DNA of 64,000 bases from Paraescarpia echinospica (Eukaryota > Annelida > Polychaeta > Sabellida > Siboglinidae), in contig CM034535.1 in NCBI GenBank assembly GCA_020002185.1, positions 67,368,318-67,432,317 of the forward strand, given 5' to 3'. The notes under the pieces were generated by a model that searched no databases, was not told the DNA's origin, and saw only the letters and a list, made by a program, of their open reading frames with translations. Made by a program: the position numbers and the translations under genes. Position 1 is the stretch's first letter, and the number at the start of each line of letters is the position of its first letter. Shown here piece by piece: positions 60,016 to 64,000 of the stretch.

Positions 60016-60345
60016 CAGCGGTTCTTAACTCTGGAGCTTTGAGTGGATCGCCAAGAGTCGTAAGTGACTGTCCAAGCTTTCCTGTAGTATCCCGCTTGCC
60101 TGTACCTAATGCAGATGCAGACGAGATGAATAATGTAAATGCTGCCAAATGCTCCTTCTAAATACACTCTCAAAGATACTTATTGTTTTAATGAACCTTA
60201 CATTATATTGTCAGTCGGATAGTAGACCTTCCTTATCACCACGAGTACATTAGCGTAGTAATGTAATATAGTTCAAACGTTGTCAAAATCGTACGATCCG
60301 CCTGACGCCATCCGCCATCTTTGTTTTTGATTTGCAAGGAGTGTT
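60016..60345 (+). mobile_element. Partial copy of the hAT-type element of 51126
   Basis: Starts CAGCGGTTCTTAACTCTGG, the same terminus as 51126, and shares internal pieces such as 'TCGCCAAGAGTC', 'TATCCCGCTTGCC' and 'GAATAATGTA' in the same order. The far end is not found, so it is a truncated or deleted copy. Confidence 0.6.
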
Positions 60346-62064
60346 GTCTATCGGCATGAAGTCAGTGTCTAATTGAACTGCTATTTTCGAAATAACTCTA
60401 CAATGTTCCTAATAATATAATCTACGCGTGCACGTGCATGCGCAGGTATTGATCGGCTAAACAAATAACGTGACAAGCTGGTGGGTCCATTTACCAAGGC
60501 GCGGAATATGGACCCTGTCTGAAAAATTACTTTGTAATGTATTCATTGAGTTAAAAGTGGTTAATTGGTGCACGTGCTGTAGCAAACAACTAAATGTAGC
60601 ACGGAACGTTTCGAAAACGTACCCTTATATATCGACAATAACAATTTCAGTATCTGTCATGGTCACTTACATTATTTTGACAATTGTGTAGAACATTTTT
60701 TGGCATTTAGAATAGTACATTTTTATTTCTAGACATCACGAAATCGTGTGTATATTGTTTAAATTGTGGTAAATGGATTCAGTGTTAAAAGTGAGCCGTA
60801 TGTTAATCAACAATGGTAAAACATTACATTTTGTTTGTCCAGTTAAATGTGAATGAAAATGGACACATTTCGTTGCGTTGCCATCTAACTATTGTTACTG
60901 AGCAGATGCAACAGTGCTGAGTAAATTCGCTGTTAACAGGAGGTAGTCTGTTCCTAGTTGTTCATGTATTAATTAATATAAAGTTCTTACGACTATACTA
61001 ACTATGTTGAAGTCATACTGCCCACCAAATTGTATTTAGTAAGCCCGTAGCACCGGTCGCAATTTGAATGTATGACCACGGGTATATGTTCAAATAATAA
61101 ATAAAACACACCCTTTGATGTTCAACTTTCCCACGTTCAACATACTTCCTGTTACAAATTACTGCGCCCGCTAATTCCGGGTAGACGAACAGATTACGTG
61201 GTAAACGTTGCAAGTGACAGTCATACATTCGCAACACCTAGCTGTTTACTACCACGCATCAATTAAATACAGCCGCTCAACAGTGACAAAGTCGAACAAG
61301 GATTAAACACATTTTTCATAAAACTATTCACGCCTCTGTCCACCACACTGCGTCTCGGCGCCAAGTACCGCCCAACCCTGCCAAGCCACGCCCAGCTACG
61401 CCTAGCAACGCCCCCTACATCACATTATGTTAATGCGTAATTTCTGTTCTGGTAGTTTGCATAATGTGCAGCAGTCTCTTCGTGTTTGAGCGAGCGCATT
61501 ATATAGCTTGGCAACTAATCTAAATCCAGTCGTATTAAAGACAGGTATTTCTGCGATCTGACGTACTTGAATCGCGCACTTCGAACACGACGGGCGTGTG
61601 ATGACATCTAACTCGGATCGTCGGTTACAGCGTATTGCAATATTCAGAGCGATATACAGACATATGTTGCCGTGCGCCCGCTCTTTATGACGAGATTCCA
61701 CGAATGTATTGCTGAAAAAAACTGATCAACTGCAACTTTTGAAGACAGATTGTATGCGTTTCCTATACGGTCAACCTAAGACGGTGAAACGCGTCTTGCC
61801 AATGGAGCTTTTGTTTTAAAGAAAACTTCCAGAGAAGATATTGGAAACACGTTTTGTACGCTCAGTAGAGGTGATTCGTGCGTCATAACTTTTCAGTGTG
61901 ACTGACTGTAAGTACATTTCACCTTTCAAGTACCAAGAGTCGGTGTGGGTTGTGTTGAGAACACTTGGCGAATGCGTACACTGTGAACAGTTAGCTACGT
62001 GATTCTTCGAACGAATGCGAATTATCCGTTGAATATTCGAAATAGACGTCAGAAACTCTCCAAT
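60346..62064. other. 5' flank of intact GPCR gene
   Basis: No other gene recognised. 61340-61415 has repeated CCACGCCC/CTACGCC boxes (GC-box/KLF-like), possibly promoter material. The reading frame of the GPCR stays open upstream to 61999, but that extension is not shared by the paralogues. Confidence 0.4.
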
Positions 62065-63048
62065 ATGGATTCGCTGAACATTTCGAGCTGGAACAATGAC
62101 AGCGGACTGCTTCACGATTTTCTGAATGACAGCTCTTCACAATTGACAAAACACACTGCCGAAAAGATAATATTTATTCCCAGTATCCCCATCTTTCTGG
62201 TGGTCGCGCTGGGCTTACCGGGCAACTTTTTCGTGATGGCGGTGTATGTCCGACAGATGACTACGTCCACAAAGGTATACATGTTTTCGTTGGCAGTGGC
62301 TGATACGGCCGTGTGTTCTTGTGGAATAGTTCTGACCAGCATAAAGATTGACCACATGGCGCTGAATGTTATTCTGTATTTCATTGATATGGCTATCATC
62401 TTATCGATCTATATGTTGGCATTTGTTTCGGTTGAACGCCTCGTGGCGGTGTGGAAACCTCACACCTTCAGCCTGAGCGCTTTTAGGGCGAAGATAGCTC
62501 TTGCTATTATTACCTTTGCAGCCGCTCTGTCCGCAGGAATCCTGACCTTCGCGCGAATGCATCGCTACAAAGAAATATCTCGCGTATTTCCCATGCTTGT
62601 GACATTATTTAGTGTGTTGGTCATGATCGTATGCTACATGCTGGTGGCCGTAAAGCTACTGAGAAACTTAAGAGCATCTCGCAAGAACGTCGGCGTTTTC
62701 GGCGGGCCGCAGTCGCTCTCAGCGGGACCTTCAACACTTACCCACAGTGCCGTCGGAAAAGGAAAAGGTGACGCCGCACCAAGTGTTAATAAAGCATCTA
62801 CAAAGCAAGCGAAGACCTACAAAGGCGTGTCGCTGTTGTTTCTGATTACCGTGATCTTTATCGCGTGTTGGCTACCCCAGTGGCTGGCGTATGTTGGTTT
62901 CACCGTCTCTGCGGCATTGCGGAGAGTATTCCTGCTTAACTCCGCTGTCAATCCGTTCATTTACAGCGTCGCCAGCGCCATGTTTCGCAACGACGTCAAA
63001 CATTTCTATCACAAGACGCTTGGCAAATTCGTATCGAAATGCCGTTGA
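62065..63048 (+). CDS. Rhodopsin-like GPCR, intact, single exon (327 aa)
   Basis: Seven-helix receptor of the plasma membrane. The start at 62065 is chosen because the paralogues at 312 and 4917 begin at the same position (MDSLNISSW); an ATG 66 bp upstream is in frame but unsupported. N-terminal sequons are at N5, N11 and N21. TM1 about 36-62 has GLPGN; TM2 about 70-94 has LAVAD (Asp80); TM3 about 99-124 ends in VER (ER of the DRY motif, R125). TM4 is about 143-163 and TM5 about 172-198. A basic third inner loop spans 199-252, TM6 about 254-279 contains CWLP, and TM7 ends in NPFIY (296-300). The usual TM3 cysteine (25 residues before R125) is Leu100, and the second outer loop has only about 10 residues with no Cys, so the canonical disulfide is absent. 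This resembles lineage-expanded intronless invertebrate receptors. Ligand unknown. Confidence 0.93.
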   Translation: MDSLNISSWNNDSGLLHDFLNDSSSQLTKHTAEKIIFIPSIPIFLVVALGLPGNFFVMAVYVRQMTTSTKVYMFSLAVADTAVCSCGIVLTSIKIDHMALNVILYFIDMAIILSIYMLAFVSVERLVAVWKPHTFSLSAFRAKIALAIITFAAALSAGILTFARMHRYKEISRVFPMLVTLFSVLVMIVCYMLVAVKLLRNLRASRKNVGVFGGPQSLSAGPSTLTHSAVGKGKGDAAPSVNKASTKQAKTYKGVSLLFLITVIFIACWLPQWLAYVGFTVSAALRRVFLLNSAVNPFIYSVASAMFRNDVKHFYHKTLGKFVSKCR

Positions 63049-63670
63049 ACGTCTGCTTCGATGTCCGCTGACGACTGATTGACGGATGAAGAGAGCGATA
63101 AGGGATCTCATCATGTTCTGGTTTGGGAGGTCGCTATGGCTGACATAAGCCATATAGAACCGCCTTGCGAGCCTTCTTGCGAGATGGCTTGACGCCAGGT
63201 AATGACAGTTGCTAAAGGGTAATACTCCTTGTTATGTTTGTACACAAAACTGCGGTTACTAGAAAACAAGCAAGAACTAGTAGATAAATTCACTATCATG
63301 AAAGAATGTTGTATTCTTTTATAACGGAGACATATCGTGTTTGTGTTTGAACTGTTTAGTGGTCTTTTTGTGCTTTGGTTCTATATTCTCAAGTTAGTAG
63401 AGCACTTGCTTTTAGAAGTCAAGTGAAGTCTTGAGGAAGTCGTTGTCTTGTAATTGTAAGCCGAGTCTTCAAACATTTATGTCTTTTTGTTATAGACTGG
63501 TAGATGTTACGGTGATGCGACAAATTTTGCATCACGAAATGTTCTAAGTGTGTAATCGTTTACATTATTATATGACGAAATTTGCGTACGATTTGTTTTC
63601 GTTAGCATAACTAAGCTGTAAACATAACTGTTATTTTTTGGATATTCTCCTGGCTTATGTATGTGTCAGG
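63049..63670. other. 3' flank of GPCR gene
   Basis: No gene. Likely 3' UTR in part. The first clear AATAAA seen is at about 63937, beyond the purine microsatellite. Confidence 0.4.
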
Positions 63671-63676
63671 TAAATC

Positions 63677-63680
<4 letters not shown>

Positions 63681-63741
<61 letters not shown>

Positions 63742-63774
63742 GACAGAGACAGAGACAGAGACAGAGACAGAGAT

Positions 63775-63819
<45 letters not shown>

Positions 63820-63850
63820 CAGATAGACAGAGAGACAGAGGCAGAGATAG
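63681..63850. repeat. Compound (GA)n/(GACA)n/(GAGACA)n microsatellite
   Basis: Symmetric order GA, GACA, GAGACA, GA, GACA. The Arg-Glu and Ser-Leu frames across it are artefacts. Confidence 0.95.
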
Positions 63851-64000
63851 TGCGAAGGGTTATTGAGAATAATGAGGACGAAAGAAAGATTATCATACGC
63901 ATTTACATAATCTTTGTTATAACTTTGTTGTAGTTTAATAAACCATACAAAAAATGTTCTGCTCTTGTACTGTAGTTATGACTGTACACCATCACGCACA

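Noticed and set aside
63661..63933. Arg-Glu/Thr-Asp frame on plus and Ser-Leu frame on minus
   Set aside because: Produced by GA/GACA repeats.

Overview
This is eukaryotic nuclear DNA from an animal, most likely an aquatic invertebrate. The evidence is single-exon rhodopsin-like GPCR genes, spliced genes with GT-AG introns, several families of degraded LINEs, a tRNA-derived SINE, hAT and ISL2EU DNA-transposon relics, a tyrosine-recombinase relic and many microsatellites. A lophotrochozoan such as a mollusc fits the repeat mix, but the sequence does not prove it. Gene density is very low. Most open frames seen here are repeat or LINE debris.

Layout. 1-312: 5' part of a minus-strand GPCR gene that runs off the left edge. 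1228-2395: two LINE relics. 4630-4917: a broken GPCR copy. 4960-15390: a 10.4-kb foldback element with two long inverted arms, an N gap in its centre and a perfect 6-bp target duplication. 16877-19714: an older inverted repeat around long TG tracts. 20030-23382: LINE relic, SINE, two exons of a probable secreted protein, and a 32-bp minisatellite. 23790-26656: a CR1-like LINE on the minus strand. 27480-29050: further LINE pieces. 29660-29810: an ATCGAT array. 30277-35283: a second foldback element with 2-kb arms, outward-facing TATA boxes and a loop made of a tandem array of tRNA-like 5' halves. 35880-38770: a degraded repeat-family protein and a LINE. 39029-50180: two blocks rich in TACCATT facing each other, with SGNH-hydrolase and tyrosine-recombinase relics and several satellite arrays between them. 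40162-52571: a candidate four-exon gene for a 99-residue single-pass membrane protein. 53042-55905: LINE pieces and microsatellites. 56964-59500: a tail-to-tail ISL2EU relic (YqaJ/PHD gene plus DDE transposase). 62065-63048: the only complete, intact gene, a GPCR paralogous to those at the left edge.

The unifying themes are a small lineage-type GPCR cluster of three members (one intact, one cut by the window edge, one dead) and an unusual density of long inverted-repeat (foldback) elements, one of which landed about 40 bp upstream of the dead GPCR copy. No pathway or operon-like cooperation between genes is visible.
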